Assembly: GCA_007694095.1 (NCBI GenBank)
Contig: RECI01000275.1
Coordinates: 1-44,772, forward strand
From: Balneolaceae bacterium
GTDB taxonomy: Bacteria > Bacteroidota > Rhodothermia > Balneolales > Balneolaceae
DNA length: 44,772 bases
Direction of reading: 5' to 3'
The notes beneath the pieces are model-generated. The model worked only from the letters and a program-made list of their open reading frames with translations, searched no databases and had not been told where the DNA came from. The first letter of the stretch is position 1, and each line of letters starts with the position of its first letter. Shown here piece after piece: positions 36,621-44,772 of the stretch. A program made the position numbers and the translations under genes.

Positions 36621-36686
36621 AAAAACAGAAACGGGGGATCTTTTGTTTGAATGGCAAAAGCCCTTAAATCATAGCGGGAGAAAACA

Positions 36687-37886
36687 ATGATTATTGTACC
36701 CTTAGGAGTAGCATCAGCTACCCCAACAGCCGTCAGGCATCTGCCATCCGTAGCCCTTTGGAGAGAAGGTGATGTACATCTTTTCGATTGCGGGGAAAAT
36801 GCTCAAATGCGGATGCTGCAGGCAGGCTTAAAACGATCAAAAATCGAGAATATCTTTATTTCTCATTTTGATATGGACCACTATTCCGGACTACTTGGAC
36901 TGATCACTACACTGCAATTGCAGCGGCGTGAAAAAACACTCAAAATTGTCGGGCCTAAAGGAATCAGGGAATTTGTTGAATGGAATGTGAAGTTTGCCAA
37001 TATCGAACTCAATTTTGATATAGAATATGTCGAAGTTGATGAAGGTTTTGAATTGCAAAGGGTTGTTGATACAGATGAATACTATGTTGAAGCAAGGCCT
37101 TTGAATCATACATCGTTTTGTATGGGATTCAGATTCCAGGAAAAAGACAAACCGGGCAAGGTTGATGCCGAAAAGGCACACTCTTTGGGAATTACCGATG
37201 ATGAACAGTTCAAAACGCTGAAAGCAGGAGAAGACATTACACTTGAAGATGGTACTCTTGTAAAATCGTATGATATTGTAGGGCATCCGCGACCCGGCGA
37301 CAGCTTCGCCTATATCTCGGATACAAAGTATTGTCCGAACTCGGTGAAACTCGCGATGAATACCAATATCTTATATCACGAGGCTACATTTAGTGATTCA
37401 CTCGCTGATAAAGCCGCTGAAACTGGTCATTCTACATCAAGTGATGCAGCACGAGTTGCCAACGAAGCACAAACCAAATTGTTGGTAATCGGTCACTTTT
37501 CTGCCAGGTATACCAATCCGTTTGTATTACTAAGGGAAGCGAGAGCCAAGTTTTTCCCGGCGTGGCTGGCAACGGAGCTGAGGCCTATTTATACGAATCC
37601 ATCCCAGGAAAAAGGCATCGTGAAGCCAAAAATCCAGATAAAAGAGATGGATGAAAAACCGGGTTCGAAACCTCCAAAACGCAAAAAATTTGATAAAGGA
37701 GGCAGTAAGAGATTTCGCAGCCGGAAAAGTGGTTCTTCTGACAGAAGACCGCAGCGAGATGACTCCGGAGAACGTCGGAAGAGAAGGCCGGAACGCCAAA
37801 ACAACGATTACAACAATCAGGGAAGTTCCAGGCCTACCAAGCATATTACACCCAGAACTCCGTTTGATAATTTCGACCGTTTTTAA
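36687..37886 (+). CDS. RNase Z-family metallo-beta-lactamase protein with basic tail
   Basis: 399 residues. The first 312 residues are RNase Z-like: FDCGENAQMRML, ISHFDMDHYSGL (60-65), LNHTSFCMGFRFQEKDKPGK, YISDT, YHEATFSDSLADKAAETGHST and HFSARY. The canonical HxHxDH metal motif reads HFDMDH, with Asp62 where His is usual. Residues 313-399 form a disordered tail rich in Lys, Arg and Ser. RNase Z processes tRNA 3' ends. The altered ligand could still bind metal, since Asp is a good ligand, but activity is unproven. It lies between two ABC genes with short gaps (66 and 25 bases). Confidence 0.85.
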   Translation: MIIVPLGVASATPTAVRHLPSVALWREGDVHLFDCGENAQMRMLQAGLKRSKIENIFISHFDMDHYSGLLGLITTLQLQRREKTLKIVGPKGIREFVEWNVKFANIELNFDIEYVEVDEGFELQRVVDTDEYYVEARPLNHTSFCMGFRFQEKDKPGKVDAEKAHSLGITDDEQFKTLKAGEDITLEDGTLVKSYDIVGHPRPGDSFAYISDTKYCPNSVKLAMNTNILYHEATFSDSLADKAAETGHSTSSDAARVANEAQTKLLVIGHFSARYTNPFVLLREARAKFFPAWLATELRPIYTNPSQEKGIVKPKIQIKEMDEKPGSKPPKRKKFDKGGSKRFRSRKSGSSDRRPQRDDSGERRKRRPERQNNDYNNQGSSRPTKHITPRTPFDNFDRF

Positions 37887-37911
37887 TGGTTAAACGACAA
37901 CGTAGTATACT

Positions 37912-39699
37912 TTGAGTAAAAAAAACAATTCTGAAGCCGCCGATTCTGTATTGATTCGGCGGCTTTATTATTTTTTTGAACCCTATAAATGGTGGGCTGT
38001 TTTTGCCATCCTTCTCACATTGCTTGCTGCATTTTTAGGGACGGTACGCCCAAAACTTACTCAAATTGCGGTTGACGATTACATTGTTTTCAGTGATATC
38101 GAAGGTCTTCTTTGGATTGTTTTTTTGCTTGGCCTGGCTCTCATCGGTGAGTTTTTGGTTTTGATGCTTAATACATACATTACCAGGTGGTTTGGACAGG
38201 GTGTTTTATATAGCATCAGAAACAAAGTATTTGGAAAAATTCAGTCACTTCACGTCCAGTTTTTTGATAAAAATCCCATCGGACGACTTATTACCAGAAC
38301 CACCAGTGATATTGAAGCCCTTAGCGAACTGCTTTCAGATGGCATCGTAAATATGATTGGGGATCTATTCAGGATTTTCTTCATCCTTTATTTTATGCTG
38401 GTGATGAGTTGGGAGCTTACGATTATCTCAATACTTGTACTTCCCATCCTTTTTTATGCAACATTCTGGTTTAAAAGTAAGGTCCGGGTAGCTTTCCTGG
38501 ATGTGAGGGACCAGGTTGCCAGGCTAAACTCCTTTGCACAGGAACATATTAACGGCATGGCTATTGTTCAGCTTTTTAACCGTGAAGAAAAACAAAAAGA
38601 GAAATTCAAGAGCATTAATGCCGATCACAGGAATGCTCATGTAAAGACGATTTTTTACTTCTCAATTTTCTGGCCTTTGGTTGAAGTACTTGCCAGTTTT
38701 GCCATGGCGTTTGTTGTTTGGTATGGTGGTGCCCGCGCTTTAATGGATGGGATCACCTTCGGTGTGCTCTTAGCTTTTATTCAGTACGTACGGCAATTTT
38801 TTAACCCAATCAGAGGTTTGTCAGAGAAATATAATACACTTCAATCCGCATTGGCATCTTCAGAACGCATATTTAATGTACTGGACACCCATAACGAGGT
38901 AAGTGAAGCTCAAAATCCGGTAATTCTGACTCAGGTTAATGGTAAAATAGAATTCGAAAATGTATATTTTCGATATAATGAAGACGAAGAAGTGATCATA
39001 AATGATGTATCATTTCATGCGAATCCGGGAGAGCTGCTTGCAATAGTTGGAGCTACCGGTGCAGGTAAAACAACTATTGTAAATTTATTGATGCGGTTTT
39101 ATGATATTGATAAGGGACGGATATTACTGGATGGTGTGGATATTCGTGATTTGTCATTACAGACATTAAGAACATGTTTTGGGCTGGTTTTGCAGGATAA
39201 TGCACTCTTCTCCGGTACGGTTCATGAAAATATAACCTTGGGTAACAATAATATTTCTCGTAAACAGGTTATTAAGGCAGCCAAAGAAGTAGAGGCACAC
39301 CGGTTTATCAGCAAATTACCCGGAGGGTATGAGTTTAAATTGCGTGAACGCGGGGCTTCATTGTCGATGGGCCAGAGACAATTAATTTGTTTTGTAAGGG
39401 CTATGGTTTATGATCCAAAAATTTTAATTTTAGATGAGGCCACTTCAAGTGTGGATTCCGAAACCGAAGAGCTTGTTTCCAAAGCATGTGAACGAATGAT
39501 GAAAGGCCGAACCGCAATTGTTATTGCGCATAGGCTCTCAACCATACGTGGAGCAGACAGAATTCTTGTAATGCATAAAGGCAAAATAAGGGAAACAGGT
39601 TCACATCATGAACTCATAGGTAAAGAAGACGGAATTTATCGGAAATTATATGAGTTACAATATAAAGAGCAGGATATTGGCGCCACGCCTATAGCCTGA
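37912..39699 (+). CDS. ABC exporter half-transporter, degenerate-signature partner
   Basis: 595 residues with six membrane helices followed by an ATPase. Walker A is GATGAGKTT (about 380). The signature reads LSMGQ instead of LSGGQ (about 483). Walker B is canonical, ILILDEATSSVD (about 506), and the switch is VIAHRLST. Canonical Walker motifs plus an altered signature complement the protein at 34827, so the two should form a heterodimer with one active and one degenerate ATP site. The start codon appears to be TTG at 37912, only 25 bases after the RNase Z-like gene. Confidence 0.9.
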   Translation: MSKKNNSEAADSVLIRRLYYFFEPYKWWAVFAILLTLLAAFLGTVRPKLTQIAVDDYIVFSDIEGLLWIVFLLGLALIGEFLVLMLNTYITRWFGQGVLYSIRNKVFGKIQSLHVQFFDKNPIGRLITRTTSDIEALSELLSDGIVNMIGDLFRIFFILYFMLVMSWELTIISILVLPILFYATFWFKSKVRVAFLDVRDQVARLNSFAQEHINGMAIVQLFNREEKQKEKFKSINADHRNAHVKTIFYFSIFWPLVEVLASFAMAFVVWYGGARALMDGITFGVLLAFIQYVRQFFNPIRGLSEKYNTLQSALASSERIFNVLDTHNEVSEAQNPVILTQVNGKIEFENVYFRYNEDEEVIINDVSFHANPGELLAIVGATGAGKTTIVNLLMRFYDIDKGRILLDGVDIRDLSLQTLRTCFGLVLQDNALFSGTVHENITLGNNNISRKQVIKAAKEVEAHRFISKLPGGYEFKLRERGASLSMGQRQLICFVRAMVYDPKILILDEATSSVDSETEELVSKACERMMKGRTAIVIAHRLSTIRGADRILVMHKGKIRETGSHHELIGKEDGIYRKLYELQYKEQDIGATPIA

Positions 39700-39726
39700 A
39701 ATGTTAACAAATAAATGAGGATGAAA

Positions 39727-39978
39727 ATGGCAGACTTTAAAGAAAAAGAACAGGAAATTAGAGACACGTTTCTGAGAGAAAAAGAAGAATTAAAAAAAAC
39801 GTACAATGAAATAGTTGAAAAGCTCAAAAAGGAAGGTGATAAACTTCAGGGTGATATTCAAAAAGAGTATGATAACGCCCGTAAATATGTAAAGGAGCAT
39901 CCAGAAACAGGCCTTGGAATAGCACTTGCCGGTGGTCTGCTGATTGGATTTGCAATCGCAAAAATACTGAACAGATAA
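39727..39978 (+). CDS. small membrane-anchored coiled-coil protein (YtxH/DUF883-like)
   Basis: 83 residues from the ATG at 39727, with GAGGATG just upstream as a ribosome binding site; ATG codons at 39715 and 39721 are alternatives. A highly charged helix (about residues 3-55) is followed by a C-terminal membrane segment (TGLGIALAGGLLIGFAIAKIL) with a GGLLIGF motif. This layout resembles YqjD/ElaB/DUF883 proteins, which anchor to the inner membrane. It is a short-range match and the function is unknown. Confidence 0.6.
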   Translation: MADFKEKEQEIRDTFLREKEELKKTYNEIVEKLKKEGDKLQGDIQKEYDNARKYVKEHPETGLGIALAGGLLIGFAIAKILNR

Positions 39979-39985
39979 TTAACTG

Positions 39986-41111
39986 ATGAGTGTAATTCAA
40001 ACTGATAAACTAAAAAACCTCTTTGAGCGCCTTGATGCGCTCAGGAGGTATCTTTGACTACGACAGAAGAAAAGTACGTATCATAGAACTTCAGGAAAGA
40101 ACCCAGGATCCTGAATTTTGGAGTAACCCCGCTGAGGCGCAGAAAATTATGCGCCAGATCGATTTTGAAAAAGAGATTACGGGAAAATGGGATGAGCTCA
40201 ATAGCCTCAGGGAAAGTATCAATGTATACTGGCAGTTTCTTGAAGAGGGAGAGGCAGTTCAGGATGAACTTCAAAATGAAGTGGAACAATTTACCCGCAA
40301 TCTGAAAGACCTCGAGCTCCAAAACATGCTGAGCGATCCCGACGATTACCGGGATGCCATAGTTACATTTAATCCGGGCGCCGGAGGAACCGAAAGCCAG
40401 GATTGGGGTGTGATGCTTTTCCGTATGTATACACGATGGGCCGACAAGCGCGGTTTCAGCGTGTCGGTAATTGAGTACCAGGATGGCGATGTGGCAGGCC
40501 TGAAAAGTGCAACAATTGAGGTCTGCGGTACCAATGCCTACGGTTTTCTCAAATCTGAGAGCGGTGTTCACCGCCTGGTTCGCATTTCCCCGTTCGACAG
40601 CAATTCACGAAGACATACATCATTTTGTTCCGTATTTGTTTCACCCATTATTGATGATACCATCGAAATTAACCTCAACGATTCTGATATTGAATTGCAA
40701 CGGTTCCATGCAAGCGGTGCAGGCGGGCAAAATGTAAATAAAGTTGAAACCGGTGTACGGTTAATCTGGACTGGAACTTTGAGTGATGGCACGGAAGAGC
40801 GTGTGGTTGCTGAATGCCAACAAGAGCGATCACAGCTTCAAAACCGTGAAAAAGCCCTGGTTATGCTTAAATCCAAAGTATATGAACTTGAGAAAAATAT
40901 TAAGGAACGGGAAAAAATGAAGCTTGAGAAGAGCAAAAGCAGCAACGAATGGGGTTCTCAAATACGCTCTTATGTTTTTCACCCCTATAATATGGTAAAA
41001 GATCACCGTACCGAACATGAAACGGCCGATGTTCAGGGGGTAATGGATGGAAACCTTGATGATTTCATGAAAGCATTTTTAATGGTGAATTCGGCAGCGG
41101 TTTCATCATGA
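39986..41111 (+). CDS. prfB: peptide chain release factor 2 with programmed +1 frameshift
   Basis: The true start is the ATG at 39986. It encodes 23 residues (beginning MSVIQTDKLKNLFERLDALR) up to an in-frame TGA at 40055. A +1 shift at CTT-TGA-C skips T40055 and continues at GAC (40056) in the long frame, giving 374 residues. The joined N-terminus (LRRYL then DYDRRKVRIIEL) matches RF2. Downstream are the tripeptide anticodon ISPFDS and GAGGQNVNK with the catalytic GGQ. RF2 reads UGA and UAA; its own level controls the frameshift. The open frame beginning at 40023 is only the post-shift part. coaE overlaps the stop by 4 bases. Confidence 0.96.
40043..40058 (+). promoter_or_regulatory. RF2 programmed frameshift signal
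   Basis: AGGAGG (40043-40048), an internal Shine-Dalgarno-like sequence, is followed by TAT then CTT TGA C (40052-40058). The spacing, slippery CUU codon, UGA stop and following C match the classic prfB autoregulation site. Low RF2 favours the shift to the full product. Confidence 0.95.
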
Positions 41112-41713
41112 TAAAGGTGGGGATTACAGGTGCTATCGGTTCAGGTAAAACTACCGTTTGCAACATTTGGAAGCGGCTGGGAGCAGCAATTTTTTTTGCG
41201 GATGACGAGGCCAAAAAACTGATGGTAACCGATGAAAAGGTGCGGGGGATGTTAATAAATACATTCGGCTCCGAAACTTTTATCGATAACCACACTCTTA
41301 ACAAGCCGTATCTTATCCATGAAGCTTTTACAAAGGGAAGGGTAGCTGAACTGAACGCTATTGTGCATCCGGCTGTAGGCGCCGCTTTTGAATTATTTTG
41401 CAGGGATTCGGAAAACAAAGGGGTTGATGTTGCAGTAAAGGAAGCAGCACTTTTACTGAATAATGGCCGCCCACAAAACCTTGATTTTGTGGTTATTGTG
41501 GAATCTGTGAGGAAAATAAGACTGAACCGTGTTATGAATCGGGATAATATTGATGAAAAGAAATTCTTCGAACGCGATGAAAACCAGCCTCATTTTGAAT
41601 CATTACATCATCTCGCAGATGAAATCCTTATCAATAACGGCTCACTGGCGGAACTTGAAGTAAAATCAAAAAAATTGTTCCAAAAACTATTAAAAATCAA
41701 TCTGAAAAACTGA
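41108..41713 (+). CDS. coaE: dephospho-CoA kinase
   Basis: 201 residues. The P-loop is GITGAIGSGKTT (residues 5-16), followed by GAAIFFADDEAK, which holds the acceptor-site Asp residues, and NRVMNRDNIDEKKFFERDENQPH and LADEILINNGS. The enzyme phosphorylates dephospho-CoA at the 3'-OH, the last step of coenzyme A synthesis. The ATG overlaps the prfB stop, so translation is coupled. Its tail overlaps the convergent DUF192 gene by 17 bases. Confidence 0.94.
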   Translation: MIKVGITGAIGSGKTTVCNIWKRLGAAIFFADDEAKKLMVTDEKVRGMLINTFGSETFIDNHTLNKPYLIHEAFTKGRVAELNAIVHPAVGAAFELFCRDSENKGVDVAVKEAALLLNNGRPQNLDFVVIVESVRKIRLNRVMNRDNIDEKKFFERDENQPHFESLHHLADEILINNGSLAELEVKSKKLFQKLLKINLKN

Positions 41714-42173
41714 TTTTCATACCTTCTGTAATGTCATACCGCAGAGTATATCCCGCATTCACCTCCACTACATATTTGGCGGGTTCTTCCGACCGGAAAG
41801 TTTGATGTGAATAAGGGGCAGTGTTACGGTGAATGCGTACAATTTCGAAGTCTGAATTAGCGAAGATTATATCCAAAGGTATCGGCGTATTTGCCATCCA
41901 AAAACTGCGCGGTTCATCACCATCAAAAATAAAAAGCATACCAGCATCATCCGGAAGGTTGTGAACATCCATCAGGCCTGCGCTTCTGGTATGGTCATCA
42001 TCAGCGATGGCAGTCTGAACTGTTGATATAACCTGCCCTTCCTGCGAAATAAAAGAAACTTGTGAGGTAAAATTCAACACCCGGGTGGTAACCGGTTCCC
42101 TGGCTGTTTCGCGTTCACTTCCGGAACATGAGTTTAGTATTAAGGTCATCAAAATAATAAATAACCGAACCAT
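41697..42173 (-). CDS. DUF192-family lipoprotein
   Basis: 158 residues. A short signal (MVRLFIILMTLILNSC) ends in a lipobox-like LNSC, so it is probably a lipoprotein anchored in the envelope. The DUF192 core is DDDHTRSAGLMDVHNLPDDAGMLFIFDGDEPRSFWMANTPIPLDIIFAN, followed by KYVVEVNAGYT. DUF192 proteins are small beta domains with unknown activity. It is the only minus-strand gene in this translation cluster and is convergent with coaE. Confidence 0.85.
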   Translation of the reverse strand: MVRLFIILMTLILNSCSGSERETAREPVTTRVLNFTSQVSFISQEGQVISTVQTAIADDDHTRSAGLMDVHNLPDDAGMLFIFDGDEPRSFWMANTPIPLDIIFANSDFEIVRIHRNTAPYSHQTFRSEEPAKYVVEVNAGYTLRYDITEGMKISFSD

Positions 42174-42312
42174 GGTATAATTTTTATTGGTGGTATCGTT
42201 TATTCAGAATATACAAAGAGATTTTGATCATTACTGACTTCAGAGATGATGGCTATTAATCAAATCTCCACGGTTGTAATTTTAAGCATTTTGAGTTATT
42301 TTTAGTGTCTTG

Positions 42313-42345
42313 AAAGTGAGTGCCGGGAGGTTCTCACTTTTTTTT
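42313..42345 (+). terminator. terminator-like hairpin in rimP leader (possible attenuator)
   Basis: The arms AAAGTGAG (42313-42320) and CTCACTTT (42333-42340) flank a 12-base GC-rich loop and are followed by a T-run to 42345. It lies 23 bases before the rimP start, so it is upstream of the operon, not after a plus-strand gene. That suggests attenuation of rimP-nusA-infB, though a terminator for a short leader transcript is also possible. Confidence 0.6.
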
Positions 42346-42368
42346 GTATTTAGCGCCATGAATGTTCT

Positions 42369-42830
42369 ATGATTAACAAGGATTTAGATGCCATAAAACA
42401 GATTGCCGGGCCAATTGTAGAGGCTGCCGGGTTATTTTTGGTTGATGTCGAAATCAAACATCAAAAAATACCTGAACTATGGATTTTGGTTGATTCGGAG
42501 CATGAAGGGGTAAACCTGGATTCATGTTCAAAAATAAGTAATGAACTTGGAAATGAACTCGATGAAAATAGTTCATTCCAGGGGCGTTTCAGGTTGAATG
42601 TTTCTTCACCGGGGCTTTCAAGGCCTTTAAGTGATAATAGGCAGTATCCAAAAAATAAAGGTCGGCAGGCAAAAGTGAAATTTACCAAAGAAGATAATTA
42701 TCACTCCATAGAAGGAGTTATTAGTGATGTAACTAATACTCACATTTTCGTTCAAACACCAGATGGGAACATAACCGAAATTCCTTTCGGGTCATTGGTT
42801 GAAACGAAGATTATTCCTAAAATTTCGTAA
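42369..42830 (+). CDS. rimP: RimP, ribosome maturation factor
   Basis: 153 residues. The N-terminal domain has AGLFLVDVEIKHQKIPELWILVDSEHEGVNLDSCSKISNELGNELDE, then RFRLNVSSPGLSRPLSD, a family signature, and a C-terminal SH3-like domain (GVISDVTNTHIFVQT). RimP is needed for 30S subunit maturation. nusA starts 22 bases later, giving the common rimP-nusA-infB order. Confidence 0.94.
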   Translation: MINKDLDAIKQIAGPIVEAAGLFLVDVEIKHQKIPELWILVDSEHEGVNLDSCSKISNELGNELDENSSFQGRFRLNVSSPGLSRPLSDNRQYPKNKGRQAKVKFTKEDNYHSIEGVISDVTNTHIFVQTPDGNITEIPFGSLVETKIIPKIS

Positions 42831-42852
42831 AAACTTTTAACAGAAATTTCTG

Positions 42853-44112
42853 ATGCAAAACGATATTTCAAGACTCATTATTCAATCATTTGCCGAGATT
42901 GCAAAAGATAAAGGAATAGATAAATCGTTGCTTTTAACAATTCTTGAGGATGTTTTCCGTACAATGATCCGAAAGAAATATGAATCAGACGAAGCTTTTG
43001 AAGTAATTCTGAATGCTGACAGGGGAGAGATCCAGATTTTGCATATTCGTGAAGTGGTACCTGCTGACGAATTGACTGATCCGGTACAGGAAATTTCGCT
43101 CGAAGATGCACAAAAGCATGACCCTGACCTGGAGCTTTACGACGAATTCGCTCAGGAAATTTCTATCACAGATTTCGGAAGGCGCGCTGTAACCATGGCG
43201 AGGCAACAGCTTGCACAGCGAATACGGGAGATCGAAAAAGACAATATTTTTGAGGATTACACCGACCGTATCGGCGAAATTATACTTGGTGATGTATACC
43301 AGTTGCGCAGCAATAAAGATATTCTTGTGAACCATAACGGGGTAGAATTGTTGTTGCCAAAAAACGAACAGATTTATAAAGACAGGTATCGTAAAGGTGA
43401 TACCATCCGCGCAGTTGTTGTCGAAGTAAAAAGGCACGGTGGCAACCCTACTGTAATTATTTCAAGAACATCCCCGCTCTTTTTGGAACGGTTGTTTGAA
43501 AATGAAATACCAGAAGTATTTGATGGCATTATTGATCTGAAAAGAATTGCACGTGAACCGGGCGACCGTTCCAAGGTTGCTGTGGTTTCACATGATGAGA
43601 GGGTGGATCCTGTCGGAGCCTGTGTGGGTATGAAAGGTATCCGGATACACGCAGTTGTGCGGGAACTTCAGAACGAAAACATCGATGTGATCAATTACAG
43701 TGAAGACAAAGTTGAATTCATTAAACGTGCGCTGCAACCGGCAAAAGTTTTAAAAGTGGAACTGAACGAAGATGGCAGCAGGGCAAGTGTTTTGGTGCCG
43801 GCCGATGAGGTTTCCAAGGCGATCGGTAAAGGCGGTGTGAATATTCGGCTGGCCTCCAGGCTGGTTGGCTGTGAAATTGATGTATTCAGGGAAGTTGAAG
43901 AAGAAGATGATATTGAAATCTCTGAATTTGAGGTGGATTTTGGTGCTGAAACCATTTTTTTGTTAAAAGAAATTGGATGCGATAGCGCACGCGCTGTTCT
44001 TGATCTGGATGAAGATGAGATCGTCAGAAGAACAGAGGGGCGCATCACACGCGAAGAAGCCGAACGTATTATTGATATCATCGCATATGAATTTGAGGAC
44101 GAAGAAGATTGA
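42853..44112 (+). CDS. nusA: NusA transcription termination/antitermination factor
   Basis: 419 residues. The N-terminal RNA polymerase-binding domain (about 1-130) precedes an S1 domain (IGEIILGDVYQLRSNKDILVNHNGVELLLPKNEQ), a KH1 domain (VAVVSHDERVDPVGACVGMKGIRIHAVVRELQNENIDVINY) and a KH2 domain (LVPADEVSKAIGKGGVNIRLASRLVG). The C-terminus is a single short helical module, without the two acidic repeats of the E. coli protein. NusA modulates pausing, termination and antitermination. infB begins 60 bases downstream. Confidence 0.95.
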   Translation: MQNDISRLIIQSFAEIAKDKGIDKSLLLTILEDVFRTMIRKKYESDEAFEVILNADRGEIQILHIREVVPADELTDPVQEISLEDAQKHDPDLELYDEFAQEISITDFGRRAVTMARQQLAQRIREIEKDNIFEDYTDRIGEIILGDVYQLRSNKDILVNHNGVELLLPKNEQIYKDRYRKGDTIRAVVVEVKRHGGNPTVIISRTSPLFLERLFENEIPEVFDGIIDLKRIAREPGDRSKVAVVSHDERVDPVGACVGMKGIRIHAVVRELQNENIDVINYSEDKVEFIKRALQPAKVLKVELNEDGSRASVLVPADEVSKAIGKGGVNIRLASRLVGCEIDVFREVEEEDDIEISEFEVDFGAETIFLLKEIGCDSARAVLDLDEDEIVRRTEGRITREEAERIIDIIAYEFEDEED

Positions 44113-44172
44113 TTGTACCTTTAGACAATAAATCTGATTATTTTTTGATTTAATCGACGCAAAACACCATAT

Positions 44173-44772
44173 ATGACCAATCCGAAACAAAAAAAGCTTT
44201 TTAAAGTTGCATCTGAATTTAATGTTGCAACCCAGTCTATCGTAGATACATTGGGTGAACATGGATTTGATGTAGCCAACAGGCCTAATTCTAGCATTAC
44301 ACAGGAAATGTATGATGTACTGGATGGTGTGTATGGTGATGACAAAGAAAAAAGCAGGGAGCACGAAAAAAAGAGAGAAGAATACGAGAGCCGTCGCAGC
44401 CAAATAATCTCAAATAAAAATGAGACGGTCAACATTGACAGCTTTCTTGAACCTCTTGATGAGATGCCTTTGGAACCAGAGGAGGATATCATACCTGAGG
44501 CTTCACTCGAACCGATTGAAGAAGAACCTGAAGAGGTAAAGCCTGAAATTAAAGCTGAGTCAAAAGAAGAAACAGATAAAGAAACAGAGCCTGCAGTTGA
44601 AAAGGATATAGTTCAGGAAATGGAAGAACCTGAAGAAGTGGCGCCGGTGATAGATGAAGATGTTACTGAAGAAAAAACCGACAGTGATGAATTATTTGAA
44701 GATGATGATGATGATGATGAGGATGATGATGAGGTTGTAGATGTAGATGTAGATGAGGATGTAGATGTAGAT
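44173..44772 (+). CDS. infB: translation initiation factor IF-2, N-terminal part (3' truncated)
   Basis: The ATG at 44173 starts a frame that runs open to the window edge (200 codons). The first 60 residues match the bacterial IF-2 N-terminal fold (KLFKVASEFNVATQSIVDTLGEHGFDVANRPNSSIT). From about residue 95 the protein is dominated by Glu and Asp (EEEPEEVKPEIK, then a run of Asp near 178-186). The GTPase domain must be downstream and out of view. Position directly after nusA fits infB. The acidic linker is much richer in Asp than the common Lys/Glu-rich IF-2 linker. Confidence 0.9.
   Translation, partial: MTNPKQKKLFKVASEFNVATQSIVDTLGEHGFDVANRPNSSITQEMYDVLDGVYGDDKEKSREHEKKREEYESRRSQIISNKNETVNIDSFLEPLDEMPLEPEEDIIPEASLEPIEEEPEEVKPEIKAESKEETDKETEPAVEKDIVQEMEEPEEVAPVIDEDVTEEKTDSDELFEDDDDDDEDDDEVVDVDVDEDVDVD
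44695..44772 (+). repeat. GAT/GTAGAT simple repeat coding poly-Asp in infB
   Basis: From about 44695 the sequence is nearly all GAT and GAG codons, then repeated GTAGAT units to the window edge. It codes for Asp/Val-Asp repeats. Such runs change length easily by slippage in multiples of three. Confidence 0.8.

Noticed and set aside
40023-40055. Start of prfB at TTG 40023
   Set aside because: It translates the frameshift region in the wrong phase (MSALMRSGGIF) and loses the conserved RF2 N-terminus supplied from 39986.
40055-40057. TGA in prfB read as selenocysteine or a recoded stop
   Set aside because: Context and phase fit RF2 frameshifting exactly, with no SECIS-like need.

Overview
The window is a stretch of ordinary chromosome from a Gram-negative, moderately AT-rich bacterium of the Bacteroidota/FCB group, probably near Balneolales or Rhodothermota. 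That placement is inferred from gene content: parA-parB followed by a DUF5683 membrane protein, lnt, a periplasmic DsbD with a redoxin, PaaG/PaaH/PaaI homologues, and promoters resembling TTTG-N18-20-TAnnTTTG. No marker settles the taxon. I see no rRNA, tRNA, prophage, CRISPR array or intact insertion sequence.

Layout. 1-6000: DNA repair (3' part of recB, recD, an AlkC-type DNA glycosylase) with repeat-like elements between the genes. 6178-11982, minus strand: envelope and redox genes (dsbD with a PRX-like redoxin), lnt and rsmI, with a repeat-rich spacer. 12323-16043, plus strand: a VOC protein, grpE-dnaJ and rmuC. 16017-21301: an orphan anti-sigma-like membrane protein and an RluA-family pseudouridine synthase (both minus), then uvrC and an ECF sigma factor overlapping its putative membrane anti-sigma partner. 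21478-25719: parA, parB, DUF5683, a LOG-family protein and a TPR lipoprotein-like or periplasmic protein. 25860-31916: transketolase (plus) against a membrane SpoIIE/RsbU-type phosphatase and a paaG-paaH-paaI-like acyl-CoA operon (minus). 32148-39978: an AtuA/DUF1446 protein, a renalase-like flavoprotein, two ABC exporter half-transporters with an RNase Z homologue between them, and a small membrane-anchored coiled coil. 39986-44772: translation and transcription genes prfB, coaE, rimP, nusA and the start of infB, with a convergent DUF192 lipoprotein.

How the genes work together. The plus-strand rimP-nusA-infB order is the classic operon and has a terminator-like hairpin in its leader. prfB carries an intact programmed +1 frameshift site and must be annotated from 39986, not from the downstream open frame. 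The two ABC half-transporters have complementary degenerate motifs (LDD in place of LDE in one, LSMGQ in place of LSGGQ in the other), as expected of a heterodimeric exporter with one degenerate ATP site.

The most unusual non-coding feature is a set of short tandem repeats. All have a 7-base period but unrelated unit sequences (tactgaa, ccagtat, gtgaaaa, ctgccaa, actcaaa, aattttc, caggttt). They occur between genes and often sit next to REP-like hairpins. A second curiosity is a pair of repeat elements on either side of rsmI that share the same outer arms but have different central hairpins. I found no convincing new multi-gene system.
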